Translations under genes and position numbers: made by a program
Origin: Komagataeibacter xylinus
Lineage (GTDB): Bacteria; Pseudomonadota; Alphaproteobacteria; Acetobacterales; Acetobacteraceae
NCBI RefSeq assembly: GCF_031081985.1
Contig: NZ_JARWSK010000007.1
Coordinates: forward strand, 1-64,000
Reading direction: 5' to 3'
Length of the DNA: 64,000 bases
In this document: positions 34,595 through 42,755 of the stretch, one piece after another
How positions within the stretch are numbered: the first letter of the stretch is position 1
Layout of the letters: each line of letters opens with the position of its first letter
Notes under the pieces: model-generated
Seen by the model: the letters and a program-made list of their open reading frames with translations, nothing else
What the model was told of the DNA's origin: nothing
Databases searched by the model: none

Positions 34595-35071
34595 TTAATG
34601 CAGGATGGTCGGGTGGTGCGGGCTGTCGAGGCTGAACACCGGGATGCTGATATCGAAATGCTCGCGGCTCGCAGGGCGGATCATGTGGTACTGCCCGCCC
34701 ATGAAGCCGGTTGGCGTTTCAAGCGCTGCGCCTGACATGTATTCAAAACTGGCGGCGGCGTCGATCAGGGGCTGCTCGCCCACAACACCTTCGCCTTCCA
34801 CCCGTTCGATCCGGCCCTGCCCGTCCACGATGCGCCAGCTACGGCGCAGGAGCTGCACCGCCGTGTCGCCATGGTTCTCGATCCGCACCCGGTAAGCCCA
34901 CACATAGCGGTGCTCATCGGGTTCGGACTGGTCATCGAGCCAGAAGGTCTGGACCACCACGCGCACCCTGTCGGTCGTCGCCTCGAAACACGGCGTATTG
35001 TCCAGTGTCTCGCCCAGTGCGGCGTCAGCACCTTCCCCGCCGGGGGGAAGGAAAGGCCGGTTCTTGCTCAT
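34595..35071 (-). CDS. apaG: ApaG domain protein
   Basis: A 158-aa protein with the ApaG/DUF525 beta-sandwich fold: [25 protein letters not shown] and [12 protein letters not shown] are the diagnostic segments. ApaG is linked to Mg2+/Co2+ resistance and diadenosine polyphosphate metabolism; its biochemical role is unclear. The ATG at 35071 has AGGAG about 10 bases upstream, and it adds an N-terminal extension of about 35 residues compared with the enterobacterial form. It starts 19 bp after the metZ stop, which suggests cotranscription. Confidence 0.88.
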   Translation of the reverse strand: MSKNRPFLPPGGEGADAALGETLDNTPCFEATTDRVRVVVQTFWLDDQSEPDEHRYVWAYRVRIENHGDTAVQLLRRSWRIVDGQGRIERVEGEGVVGEQPLIDAAASFEYMSGAALETPTGFMGGQYHMIRPASREHFDISIPVFSLDSPHHPTILH

Positions 35072-35090
35072 GGTGGCGACGCTCCTGCGT

Positions 35091-36293
35091 TTACCGGTTG
35101 GCCAGCGCCGCGAGGCCGCGCTTGAGGTCATCGATCAGGTCATCGGCATCTTCCAGCCCGACCGAGAAGCGGATCGCGCCATCGGTAATGCCAAGGCGGG
35201 CACGCTCTTCAGGGGCCAGCTTCATGTGGGTGGTCGTGGCCGGATGCGTGACCAGCGAGCGGGCATCGCCAAGGTTGTTCGAGATCGAGATCAGCCGCAG
35301 CGCGTTCATGAAGGCAAACGCCCCCGCCTTGCCGCCCTCGACCTCGAACGCCACCAGCGTGGAACCCGCCGCCATCTGCTTCTTGGCCAGTTCGTATTGC
35401 GGGTGGTCCTTGCGGCCGGGGTAGAACACGCGGGCAATGCCGGGGGCTTCGGCTAGGAAGTCGGCCACTTTGGCCGCGTTCTGGGTCATGGCGTTCACGC
35501 GCAGGGCCAGGGTCTCGATGCTCTTGAGCATGACCCACGCATTGAACGGCGAGAGGCTGTTGCCGGTATTGCGCTGGAAGGGACGCAGCACCTCGTTGAT
35601 CCATTTTTCCGTGCCCAGCACGGCGCCGCCGAGCACGCGGCCCTGCCCGTCAATGTGCTTGGTGCATGAATACACCACCACGTCGGCCCCGAGTTCGAGC
35701 GGCTTCTGGTACAGCGGGGTGGCGAATACGTTATCGACCACCACCGTCGCCCCCACCTTGTGGGCAAGGTCGCAGATCATGCGGATATCGAGCACGTCGA
35801 GCATGGGGTTCGAGGGGCTTTCGAGCAGGACCGCGCGGGTGGGCTTGCTGAGTGCTTCCTTCCACGCCGCCATGTCGCCGCCATCGACGAATACCGTTTC
35901 CACGCCGTAGCGCGGCAGCAGTTCGGAGACGATCCAGTGGCACGAGCCGAACAGCGCGCGCGAGGCCACCACGCGGTCGCCCGCGCGCACCTGTGCCAGC
36001 AGCGCGGAGGAGACGGCCCCCATGCCGGTGGAGGTCAGGGCACAGGCCTCGGCACCCTCAAGGTCGCACAGGCGGCGCTCGAGATTGGCTACGGTGGGGT
36101 TGCCGAAGCGGGTGTACTGGTAGTGCGAGACATCGCCGGTAAAGGTGCCTTCGGCCTGCTCGGCGCTGTCATAGACAAAGCCGGAGGTCAGGAACATCGC
36201 CTCGCTGGTCTCGCCATAGGGCGTGCGCTCGAGGCCCGCATTGATCAGGCGCGTTGCGGGGCGGAAGGATTTGGGGTCGGGCTGGTCAGTCAT
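35091..36293 (-). CDS. metZ: O-succinylhomoserine sulfhydrylase
   Basis: A 400-aa Cys/Met-metabolism PLP enzyme (gamma family) making homocysteine from O-succinylhomoserine and sulfide. The PLP lysine is Lys212 in VVYSCTKHIDGQGRVLGG; YQYTRFGNPTVANLE and the C-terminal RFSVGLEDADDLIDDL are typical. The ATG at 36293 has AGGA 13 bases upstream and gives the family N-terminus. The frame stays open to an ATG at 36395, so a longer product cannot be excluded. A SAM-II riboswitch lies at 36428-36484, and metZ is a classical target of that class. Expression should fall when S-adenosylmethionine is abundant. Confidence 0.93.
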   Translation of the reverse strand: MTDQPDPKSFRPATRLINAGLERTPYGETSEAMFLTSGFVYDSAEQAEGTFTGDVSHYQYTRFGNPTVANLERRLCDLEGAEACALTSTGMGAVSSALLAQVRAGDRVVASRALFGSCHWIVSELLPRYGVETVFVDGGDMAAWKEALSKPTRAVLLESPSNPMLDVLDIRMICDLAHKVGATVVVDNVFATPLYQKPLELGADVVVYSCTKHIDGQGRVLGGAVLGTEKWINEVLRPFQRNTGNSLSPFNAWVMLKSIETLALRVNAMTQNAAKVADFLAEAPGIARVFYPGRKDHPQYELAKKQMAAGSTLVAFEVEGGKAGAFAFMNALRLISISNNLGDARSLVTHPATTTHMKLAPEERARLGITDGAIRFSVGLEDADDLIDDLKRGLAALANR

Positions 36294-36333
36294 GGTGGGT
36301 GGCAGTTCCTGCAAACAGGGTGGTGTGAAGGCA

Positions 36334-36365
36334 GGCCAGTTGCCGGTTGATGCCCGGCACTGGCC
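36334..36365 (-). promoter_or_regulatory. hairpin between SAM-II riboswitch and metZ
   Basis: GGCCAGTTGCCGG (36334-36346) pairs with CCGGCACTGGCC (36354-36365) with one bulged base. It is stable, with no T run, so it is not an obvious intrinsic terminator. Confidence 0.45.
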
Positions 36366-36427
36366 CGAAAGGCGGTGCACGACCGTGGAAACCATGATGC
36401 CCGCGCCCTGTCACCGGCGGGATCAGG

Positions 36428-36484
36428 CCTCTTTAGCGCGTATGTTTTACCTCGCCGCAAGCCGGCCGTATCAAATCACGAGGG
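36428..36484 (-). promoter_or_regulatory. SAM-II riboswitch upstream of metZ
   Basis: Read on the minus strand it contains, in order, the P1 arm CCTCG, the loop TGATTTGA, the core TTGC, the closing P1 arm CGAGG, TAAAA, and GCTAAAGAGG. This order and these sequences match the SAM-II (metA motif) class, an H-type pseudoknot that binds S-adenosylmethionine and represses methionine genes. It is 135 bases upstream of the chosen metZ start, longer than usual. Confidence 0.9.
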
Positions 36485-36571
36485 CCCGGACGCAACCTTG
36501 CCCGGACATGCATGCTTATTGCGGATCAGGGCCGGGTGCGTCAACTGCTGGCCTGACCTGTAAAGGGGTGA

Positions 36572-36600
36572 TTGCATCTGCCATGCTTGTGCAGTATAGA
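36572..36600 (+). promoter_or_regulatory. promoter of tRNA-Gly
   Basis: TTGCAT (36572-36577) and TATAGA (36595-36600) are separated by 17 bp, and the tRNA begins 11 bases after the -10 box. Position and spacing both fit a sigma-70 stable-RNA promoter. Confidence 0.75.
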
Positions 36601-36610
36601 GGGCGGGCCT

Positions 36611-36684
36611 GCGGGTGTAGTTCAATGGTAGAACGGCAGCTTCCCAAGCTGCATACGAGGGTTCGATTCCCTTCACCCGCTCCA
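36611..36684 (+). tRNA. tRNA-Gly(CCC)
   Basis: A complete 74-nt tRNA with encoded CCA. The 7-bp acceptor stem is GCGGGTG / CACCCGC. The D arm has stem GTTC / GAAC. The anticodon stem GCAGC / GCTGC encloses loop TTCCCAA, giving anticodon CCC. The T loop is TTCGATT. It decodes GGG glycine codons. A matching promoter lies just upstream, and a low-GC stretch follows it. Confidence 0.97.
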
Positions 36685-36699
36685 GCTTTCCCCCAAATC

Positions 36700-36971
36700 G
36701 TTATCCTGACTGTGGCCATCATGCTCTGGCTGTGCGCATGTCATTTTCAGGAATGATGACCGGACTGTAATAGCTGTTTTCAATAACGGGGCGGGAACTG
36801 TTCCAGACAATCATGAAAAATGTTATTGTCATCAGGGTATGTTTTAGGGAAATATTGGCATCTTGATGCAATAATATTTCACAATTGATGTATTTACATC
36901 ATTGAAATAAATTATCATATCAATAACAAGTAAAATAATAATGCCATTATTTGGTAATTGTTTGGAAAAGT
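36700..36971. other. AT-rich non-coding stretch downstream of tRNA-Gly
   Basis: About 270 bases with markedly lower GC than the neighbours and no credible gene. It contains a perfect short palindrome, TGATGTA-TT-TACATCA (36886-36901), and ends at repeat copy F. It could be leftover sequence from an integration next to the tRNA, but I see no integrase or repeated tRNA 3' end. Confidence 0.5.
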
Positions 36972-37050
36972 AAAAGTTTTTGGGTGCCGCCTTTTTTCAA
37001 AAAGGCGGCGTCTTTCAAAGCTTTTTGAAAAAAGCTTTACCAAAAACTTT
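36972..37050 (+). repeat. nested-palindrome intergenic element, copy F (full length)
   Basis: The best-preserved copy: outer ends AAAAGTTTTTGGGTG and ACCAAAAACTTTT, with hairpin 1 (GCCGCCTTTTTT / AAAAAGGCGGC) and hairpin 2 (AAAGCTTTTTG / AAAAAAGCTTT). It ends 15 bases before the stop of the leftward exported-protein gene. Confidence 0.92.
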
Positions 37051-37065
37051 TGTCTTTACTGCCTT

Positions 37066-37554
37066 TTATCGGGGCGGGGCAGGTTCGGCAGTAGCCTGCG
37101 TGTCGGTATAGGTCGTGCCGTTCCAGATCCACCGATCCGTGCCATCGACCAGCAGGTCATGCATGCCCTCATGCAGCTCGGGCGTGATAGTGATCGGACC
37201 GCTGATGGAATCAAGGATCTGTATCCATTTACGCCCGTCCGGCAGGTAAACGGAGGTGGAACACCCCGCCGAGCCGCACAGGCTGGCCGATTGCAACTGC
37301 ACGAACAGCGCCGTGCGCGGCGGATCATCCGACAGGCGGCCCGAGCCGGTCAACAGCACCGGGCGTTCATTCTGCATGGCGGCATCATGCAGGTCGGGCG
37401 CGACCAGCAGCCGGGCCTGCCGGTCGAGTTCGGTGCCCGGATGCTGCGCCAGGATGACCGGCCCGCCTTCCGCCCATGCCGCATTCATGCCCGCCAGCCC
37501 CATGAGCGCGACAGGAAGCACGAAGGCACGCAGCAGGGAACGGATACACGGCAT
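37066..37554 (-). CDS. orphan exported protein with CGSAGC motif
   Basis: A 162-aa protein with a signal peptide (SLLRAFVLPVALMGLAG, cleavage near AAWA). The mature part of about 130 residues contains LCGSAGCSTSVYLPDG, a two-cysteine motif seen in several small secreted bacterial proteins of unknown function, followed by a beta-rich tail (ITITPELHEGMHDLLVDG). The ATG at 37554 has GGGAG 10 bases upstream. It stands alone, with repeat copies on both sides (F downstream, G and H upstream). Function unknown. Confidence 0.7.
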   Translation of the reverse strand: MPCIRSLLRAFVLPVALMGLAGMNAAWAEGGPVILAQHPGTELDRQARLLVAPDLHDAAMQNERPVLLTGSGRLSDDPPRTALFVQLQSASLCGSAGCSTSVYLPDGRKWIQILDSISGPITITPELHEGMHDLLVDGTDRWIWNGTTYTDTQATAEPAPPR

Positions 37555-37640
37555 GAAGGGCATACTCCCGCAATGACAAAACCATAGCGAACCCAATGCG
37601 TGGCACCCTTCAAGGTTCCGTGCCGTCTTCCTGCCCATGG

Positions 37641-37710
37641 CAAAAGCCGCGTTTTTCAAGCGGTCAGCATTTCCTGAAGTTTTTGGAAAAAGCTTCACCA
37701 AAAACGTTTT
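37641..37710 (+). repeat. nested-palindrome intergenic element, copy G (degenerate)
   Basis: Hairpin 1 is eroded to AAAAGCCGCGTTTTTCAAGCGG, hairpin 2 to GAAGTTTTTGGAAAAAGCTTC, and the right end CACCAAAAACGTTTT remains. It lies upstream of the exported-protein gene, not at a gene end. Confidence 0.65.
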
Positions 37711-37824
37711 GATATTACTGATGAGCTGAGAAAGTTACCGCTAACGGCCATCGTTAATACTACGGATCTGATCGCCAGAATGGACGCCCGAAAACGATCC
37801 ATGGTGAACCGGATTAAAACAGCT

Positions 37825-37902
37825 CAAAGTTTCTGGGTGCCGCCTTTTTTCAAAAAGGCGGCGTTCCTGAAAGCCTGCTGCAAACAGGCTTTACCCTAAA
37901 CA
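37825..37902 (+). repeat. nested-palindrome intergenic element, copy H (variant hairpin 2)
   Basis: Hairpin 1 is canonical (GCCGCCTTTTTT / AAAAAGGCGGC). Hairpin 2 is replaced by AAAGCCTG / CAGGCTTT around CTGCAAA, so both arms changed together. The right end is ACCCTAAACAGG. It lies 4 bases from the stop of the PqiC-like lipoprotein gene. Confidence 0.85.
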
Positions 37903-37906
37903 GGCC

Positions 37907-38581
37907 TCAGTTGCGTCCATGATGGCCAGTGCTGGTGGCAGGTTGCGCTGCCGTCGTGGGCCAGCTTGCCTCGATGCGGTCGCTGAGCTGGTTCAGCAGA
38001 CCCTCGGTCACCTTGGCAATGTTGTCATTGCTGCCAGTCGCCCCGCTGCCCAGAATGATGGTACGGTTGCGCTGGATGGGCTGGCGCGAATCCTGCGGAA
38101 TGATGGCCCAGTCCGCATTCAGCGCGGAGGAACCATCGCGGCTCACATCAAGGCGGCTGATATTGAGCTGCAGCCGCCAGGTGGGGCGGTCGGGCTGGGG
38201 CTGGTCGGTCACGAACAGGTTCGGCCATTTCTGTGCAAGCCGCGCCGTGATCAGGTCGGTTGCCCCCACGGAAAGGCGGCTGGCCCAGCGGCCGAGCCCG
38301 CTACGCTCGATCTCATGGCCATTGCGCACCATGATGTCCTGGCTGTCCAGGTAATCAGGCAGGCGGGTCCGCTCGACCTCGATGACCGGCGTGCTCTCGG
38401 TAATGGGGGTGGTGGAGGTGGTTTCCGCGCCGGTGGCGATGGCGGGCGCGCCCAGCGTGTAAAAGCGCACGGGGGCCGAGGAACAGGCCGACAGCACCAT
38501 GGCTGACAGCAGCAGGCCACCACCCGCCCGCAGGGCCGGATGCAGGCGCGAAAGGGAAAGGGCGGGCTGGCGCGTTTTCAT
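37907..38581 (-). CDS. PqiC-like ABC transport auxiliary lipoprotein
   Basis: A 224-aa outer-membrane lipoprotein with a lipobox at LSAC (Cys33) and a domain of the ABC-type transport auxiliary family (DUF330/PqiC): FYTLGAP near the N-terminus, then VIEVERTRLPDYLDSQDIMVR. Such proteins close the periplasmic end of MCE lipid transport systems. The start overlaps the MCE gene stop by 4 bases (ATGA). It is the last gene of a permease-ATPase-MCE-lipoprotein operon. Confidence 0.87.
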   Translation of the reverse strand: MKTRQPALSLSRLHPALRAGGGLLLSAMVLSACSSAPVRFYTLGAPAIATGAETTSTTPITESTPVIEVERTRLPDYLDSQDIMVRNGHEIERSGLGRWASRLSVGATDLITARLAQKWPNLFVTDQPQPDRPTWRLQLNISRLDVSRDGSSALNADWAIIPQDSRQPIQRNRTIILGSGATGSNDNIAKVTEGLLNQLSDRIEASWPTTAAQPATSTGHHGRN

Positions 38582-39531
38582 TGATTGCGTCCCATCAGCA
38601 GAAGTTGCGGATTACTTTCGACTTCATTGGCGAATCCGCGCAGCCCGTAGCCGGCTTCCATTACGTCACGCATCGTATCATTCAGGTTGAGCATGTCACG
38701 GGACTGCGGGTCGAGCAGGGCGCGCAGGCCAGCAAGGGTTTCACGCGATTGCGCCATGGTTTGCCTTGTGTTGGCAATGAGTGCGAGCAGTTCGGCACGG
38801 CGCCCCTCGAACTGGCGGGTATTGGTGGCAATCAACCGGTCCAGCTTGTTTATGGTCACGCTGGCCCGGTTTTGCGCGTCAATGACGGTGGCGCGGATCT
38901 GGCGCACCGCCATCTCGCTTCGCGCCGATGTGTCATGAATGCTGGTCATCATGCCCGGCACGGTGGCGTTCACGTCGGCCACAAGCTTATGCACGCTGGC
39001 CAGCGCGGTGGCGAGGTCATGGCGCAGCCCCGCCATGGAGGTGGAAATCATCATCGCCTCAAGCTGCTGCAGCGCGGTCTGGCCCATCGGTATTTCGGGC
39101 AGGTCGGTCAGGTTGGGGTGCAGGCGCACGGGCGTTTCAGGGTCGAGGTCAAGGTCGAGTTCGGTCTGGCCGGTGACCAGGCTGTGCAGCGTCATGTCGG
39201 CGCGCAGCCCGTTGGCCACGAGTTGCGGCAGCGGCGGCAGGTCGCCCCTCCCTGGCGCATGGGCCGGGTCGAACAGGATATAGACCGGCATGTAGGTGTG
39301 GTGATCGACCGGGTCCACCTTGACCGTGATCCGCTCGACCGCACCCACCGGCACCCCGCGGAAATTGACCGGCGAGCCGATATCCAGCCCGTTCGTGGGG
39401 CTTTCAAACACCACCACGGCCTCGCTGCTGCGACCGGGCAGGGGCAGGTCGCCTTTGACCGCCAGCACGACAAGCCCCAGGGCCGCCACCCCGAGCACGA
39501 CCGCGCCAATCAGTGTCTGCCTGCCGGGCAT
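38578..39531 (-). CDS. MCE (MlaD-type) lipid-binding protein
   Basis: A 317-aa inner-membrane-anchored protein with one N-terminal helix (about 7-25) and an MCE domain (about 38-115: FESPTNGLDIGSPVNFRGVPVGAVERI). A long helical C-terminal region (about 150-310) follows. MCE proteins form hexameric rings that carry phospholipids across the periplasm. The extended C-terminal helix suggests a needle-like form rather than the short E. coli MlaD. It is 5 bp downstream of the ATPase gene. Confidence 0.9.
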   Translation of the reverse strand: MPGRQTLIGAVVLGVAALGLVVLAVKGDLPLPGRSSEAVVVFESPTNGLDIGSPVNFRGVPVGAVERITVKVDPVDHHTYMPVYILFDPAHAPGRGDLPPLPQLVANGLRADMTLHSLVTGQTELDLDLDPETPVRLHPNLTDLPEIPMGQTALQQLEAMMISTSMAGLRHDLATALASVHKLVADVNATVPGMMTSIHDTSARSEMAVRQIRATVIDAQNRASVTINKLDRLIATNTRQFEGRRAELLALIANTRQTMAQSRETLAGLRALLDPQSRDMLNLNDTMRDVMEAGYGLRGFANEVESNPQLLLMGRNQ

Positions 39532-39536
39532 CCGCC

Positions 39537-40340
39537 TTACCCGTTTCCATGGGAGCTGGAACTGTCCAGCTGCTCACGGTGCATGAAGGCATGCACCGTG
39601 GGGTCGGTGCAGTGATCGCGCAGCCAGGTGGGCGAACCGTGGGCGATGGCGGTTTTCTGCTCGGCATCAAGAAAGATGCCATCATCGGCGATATGGAACA
39701 GGCTGGAAAGCTCGTGGCTGACGATGATGATCGTAGCTCCCAGTCCGTCGCGCAGGTTCAGGATCAGTTCATCCAGCCTGGCCGAGGTAATGGGGTCAAG
39801 ACCGGCAGAAGGCTCATCGAAGAACAGGATGTCAGGGTCGAGCGACATGGCGCGCGCCAGTCCCGCGCGTTTGCGCATGCCGCCGCTGAGCTCGGATGGA
39901 TACTGGTCAATGGCGTGCAGCATGCCCACGAGCCCGAGCTTGAGTTCCACAAGCTGGCGGATGACATGCGGTTCAAGCTTGGTGAACATCTGCATGGGCA
40001 GGGCCACGTTCTCGCCCACGGTCATCGAGCTCCACAGCGCCCCGCTCTGGAACAGCACGCCAAAGCGCCGCCCGATCCGCACGCGGCTGTCATCATCGCC
40101 AGCCCAGTAATTGTCCTTCTGCACCATGTAGGTGCCGTGGGTGGGGCGCAGCAGGCCGATCATGCTCTTGAGCAGCGTGCTCTTGCCGCAGCCCGAGCCG
40201 CCCATCACGGCAAAGATGCTGCCGCGCCGCACCTGGAACGAAACATCATGCTGGATCACGCGCGGGCCGAAGGCCAGCGTCACGTCATTCACGTCGATCA
40301 TGACGGGGCGGTCATCGGTGGAGGGCATCTGGTTATTCAT
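39537..40340 (-). CDS. MlaF-type ABC transporter ATPase
   Basis: A 267-aa ATP-binding subunit of the lipid transporter. Walker A is GGSGCGKSTLL, the signature is LSGGMRKRAGLARA, and Walker B is LFFDEPSAGLDP. The DEPSAGLDPITSARLDELI stretch and the MRKRAGLARA variant are typical of the Mla/Ttg2A subfamily. It is the partner of the permease gene 5 bp upstream. Confidence 0.93.
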   Translation of the reverse strand: MNNQMPSTDDRPVMIDVNDVTLAFGPRVIQHDVSFQVRRGSIFAVMGGSGCGKSTLLKSMIGLLRPTHGTYMVQKDNYWAGDDDSRVRIGRRFGVLFQSGALWSSMTVGENVALPMQMFTKLEPHVIRQLVELKLGLVGMLHAIDQYPSELSGGMRKRAGLARAMSLDPDILFFDEPSAGLDPITSARLDELILNLRDGLGATIIIVSHELSSLFHIADDGIFLDAEQKTAIAHGSPTWLRDHCTDPTVHAFMHREQLDSSSSHGNG

Positions 40341-40345
40341 GGCGA

Positions 40346-41563
40346 TCAGATCCCGATAACATTGGCAATAACCGCAAACACCGCATCGAGCGCGATCACG
40401 CCCACAATGCCCACCACCACGGCCTTGGTGGCCGCGATGCCCACATCGGCCGCACTTCGCCCGGCCTTGAGGCCGATGCGGCAGCTTGTCAGCCCGATGA
40501 AGGTGCCGAACACGAAGCTCTTGATGAAACCGAAGGTGAACTGGTCGAGTGGCAGCGCCTGCAGGGTTTCATGAAAATAACCCAGCGGCGAGACATCGAG
40601 CATGATGTAGGAGACGAAGAACCCGCCGAGCATGCCGATCAGGCAGCCATAGAGGTAAAGCAGCGGCATGGTGAAGGCGAGCGCCAGCACCGAGGGCAGG
40701 ATCAGGTAGCTTGAAACCGGAATGCCGAATACCTGCAGCGCGTCGATTTCCTCATTGGCCTGCATGGTAGAGATGCGCGCGGCATAGGCGCCACCGGTGC
40801 GGCCGGCCATGATGATGGCCGTCATCACCGCCGACATCTCTCGCACCATGGCAATGGCCACAAGGCTCGCCACATAGATGTCGGCTGCGAATTTATGCAG
40901 CTCCACCGACCCCACAAAGGCTAGGATCGCGCCGACAAGGAAGTTGACCACGCCCACGATCAGCAGCGCCGCAGGCCCCGCCGCACTCAGGTCGGACATG
41001 AGGTCCACGGTGCGCATCATGCCTCGACCCACCAGGGCGGCAAACCCGCCCTTGGCGGCGGCCGCCCCCATTTCGCTCACGCAGCCGACCTCGTTGAGCG
41101 TATCGAGCGTGAGCTGGCCCACGGCGGTAACAGGCTGGAATTTATGCGGTGGTGGTGGCGCGGGCGTGGGCGGAATTTCCGGCAGCAGGTCGAGCAGCTT
41201 GCGCGCGGATTCGGGCAGGGTATCGATGCGTAGCTGCACGTTGTCTTCACGTGCGGTGCGCTTGAGCTCCCACAGGAAGCTGATCAGCGAGGTATCCCAT
41301 TTGCCAAGCTGGTCGGTGCTGAATTCAACCGGTTCGCCGTGCGGCACATCCCTGAACCCGGATTCAGGAAAGTCCGGGAGATGGCCCTGCTGTGCAATCC
41401 AGTCCCCGGACAATGTAACAAGGGTCCGGTTCGCCTCGGGCTGCAGATGCCATTGCGGCGCACCATTGACGGACGTTTTCACCAGCCTCTCCAACCTCAG
41501 TGCCGCAACCTCGCCCACCCGGTTGCGGGGCGGCATGCACAAAACGATCCCCGTTCTCGTCAT
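40346..41563 (-). CDS. MlaE-type permease with N-terminal STAS-like domain
   Basis: A 405-aa inner-membrane permease. The C-terminal 240 residues form the MlaE domain: AIAMVREMSAVMTAIIMAGR, ARISTMQANEEIDAL and the final KSFVFGTFIGLTSCRIGLKA. The N-terminal 125 residues resemble a STAS domain (LVTLSGDWIA, then FSTDQLGKWDTSLISFL), a fused counterpart of MlaB. Start candidates are ATG 41563 and ATG 41536; neither has an ideal ribosome binding site. It heads the four-gene MCE operon. A separate MlaC shuttle is not encoded here. Confidence 0.88.
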   Translation of the reverse strand: MTRTGIVLCMPPRNRVGEVAALRLERLVKTSVNGAPQWHLQPEANRTLVTLSGDWIAQQGHLPDFPESGFRDVPHGEPVEFSTDQLGKWDTSLISFLWELKRTAREDNVQLRIDTLPESARKLLDLLPEIPPTPAPPPPHKFQPVTAVGQLTLDTLNEVGCVSEMGAAAAKGGFAALVGRGMMRTVDLMSDLSAAGPAALLIVGVVNFLVGAILAFVGSVELHKFAADIYVASLVAIAMVREMSAVMTAIIMAGRTGGAYAARISTMQANEEIDALQVFGIPVSSYLILPSVLALAFTMPLLYLYGCLIGMLGGFFVSYIMLDVSPLGYFHETLQALPLDQFTFGFIKSFVFGTFIGLTSCRIGLKAGRSAADVGIAATKAVVVGIVGVIALDAVFAVIANVIGI

Positions 41564-41696
41564 CCGCCTGTTGTGAGCAGGCAGGTGGCGGGTCTCTCAC
41601 GGTGTTCTGTTTTCCATACCAGATGACCCGCCCGGCACAAGCCCCGCTGCCGTGAAGGCTCCGCGATGGGAGCGCATGGCTTTGGCCCGCCCGCGC

Positions 41697-42755
41697 TCAG
41701 GGCGGCGCGTGGGCGGGAGAGATTTCCACCGCCGGGTCGTCCACATGGCCGGTCGTGATGGCGGTGGTGATGATGGCCATGATGCGCCTGGCCACGGGCT
41801 GGCGGTAATGGAGCGGATCCCAGAAATTATCCCGGTTTCCGGTCAGGGCGGTGTCCTGGTTGAAGTCGAGCACGAGCGTGTCGTGGCGGGGCGCTGTAAT
41901 CTGGCGCACGCCCAGGCGGCAGGCCGCAAGCCGCGCATCGGCCACGCTGCCCGGCGTGCCGTGCAGGAAGGTGGAGGCAGGCGGAAACCACACGACGCGC
42001 CGCGTGGTGGCAGGCATGCGAGCCAGCATGCCGGCCAGCAGGTCCATGCCCGCAGGCGGGGTGTCGGCCATGCCGGGCGGGGCGGGGGTGTTGTCCGCCG
42101 GTGCCCAGCGGCTGAAGATGGCCTGCACGCGGGCGGGGTCGTACTGGCTGTCAGGCGGCACGAAGCTGGTATAGCCATCACTGCCAAAGCGCTGGGCCTT
42201 GCGGCCTGCCAGCCACAGGAATTCATTGGCCGCCTCCTGCAGGGCATACAGGCTGGCCATGTGCAGGTAACCCGTCCATGCGGGGTGGCCGTACATCCAT
42301 TCCGGCCAGGGGCGGTTGGGGCCGCTCAGGCTGCCGGGGCGGGGGTGGCACCAGGCGGCATCGATGCCGATCAGGACAATGCGCGGGGCCGGGTGCGCGT
42401 GCAGGAAAGCGTCGAGTTCGCGCGACTGCTCCCACGGGCTGGCGCTGTTCATGGCCATGTTGAGAAAATGCGCGCCCAGCGGCGGCCCCAGCACGGCAGG
42501 CTGCATGAGGCGGCTGGTCGAGGTGCCGATGATGACGGAGTCAAACTGCGGCGCGCGCGCCAGCGCGGGCATGGTGTAGCGCGCGTTGGAGGTAACGGGT
42601 ATGCGCGCAAGAGGCGGCGAGAAGGGCAGGATGTTCCACGGGTCAACGGTTACGATGAACAGGTAGAGCCCGCCGCCCGTCACCGCCATCGCCAGCCCGG
42701 CCAGCAGGGCAAAGCGCCGCCACGGCCCTGCCTGCCCACACCCGGCCTGCGTCAT
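41697..42755 (-). CDS. SGNH-hydrolase-like membrane-anchored protein
   Basis: A 352-aa protein with an N-terminal membrane helix (about 15-37). The rest has SGNH-like blocks: IIGTSTSR (residues 75-82, Ser block I), NMAMNSASPWEQ (Asn103 region, block II/III) and NFWDPLHYRQPVARRI (Asp313 and His316, block V). This resembles AlgX/DltD-type membrane-tethered acyl-transfer or esterase proteins, but the substrate is unknown. It overlaps the preceding dioxygenase gene by 4 bases (ATGA) and is the last of three coupled genes. Confidence 0.7.
   Translation of the reverse strand: MTQAGCGQAGPWRRFALLAGLAMAVTGGGLYLFIVTVDPWNILPFSPPLARIPVTSNARYTMPALARAPQFDSVIIGTSTSRLMQPAVLGPPLGAHFLNMAMNSASPWEQSRELDAFLHAHPAPRIVLIGIDAAWCHPRPGSLSGPNRPWPEWMYGHPAWTGYLHMASLYALQEAANEFLWLAGRKAQRFGSDGYTSFVPPDSQYDPARVQAIFSRWAPADNTPAPPGMADTPPAGMDLLAGMLARMPATTRRVVWFPPASTFLHGTPGSVADARLAACRLGVRQITAPRHDTLVLDFNQDTALTGNRDNFWDPLHYRQPVARRIMAIITTAITTGHVDDPAVEISPAHAPP

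Noticed and set aside
36294-36395. N-terminal extension of metZ to the ATG at 36395
   Set aside because: The extra 34 residues do not resemble the family and would be translated through the leader hairpin; kept only as an alternative start.
36611-37050. Integrated element with an att site at tRNA-Gly
   Set aside because: No integrase and no second copy of the tRNA 3' end is visible; only the AT-rich stretch and repeats support it, so it is reported as a weak inference.
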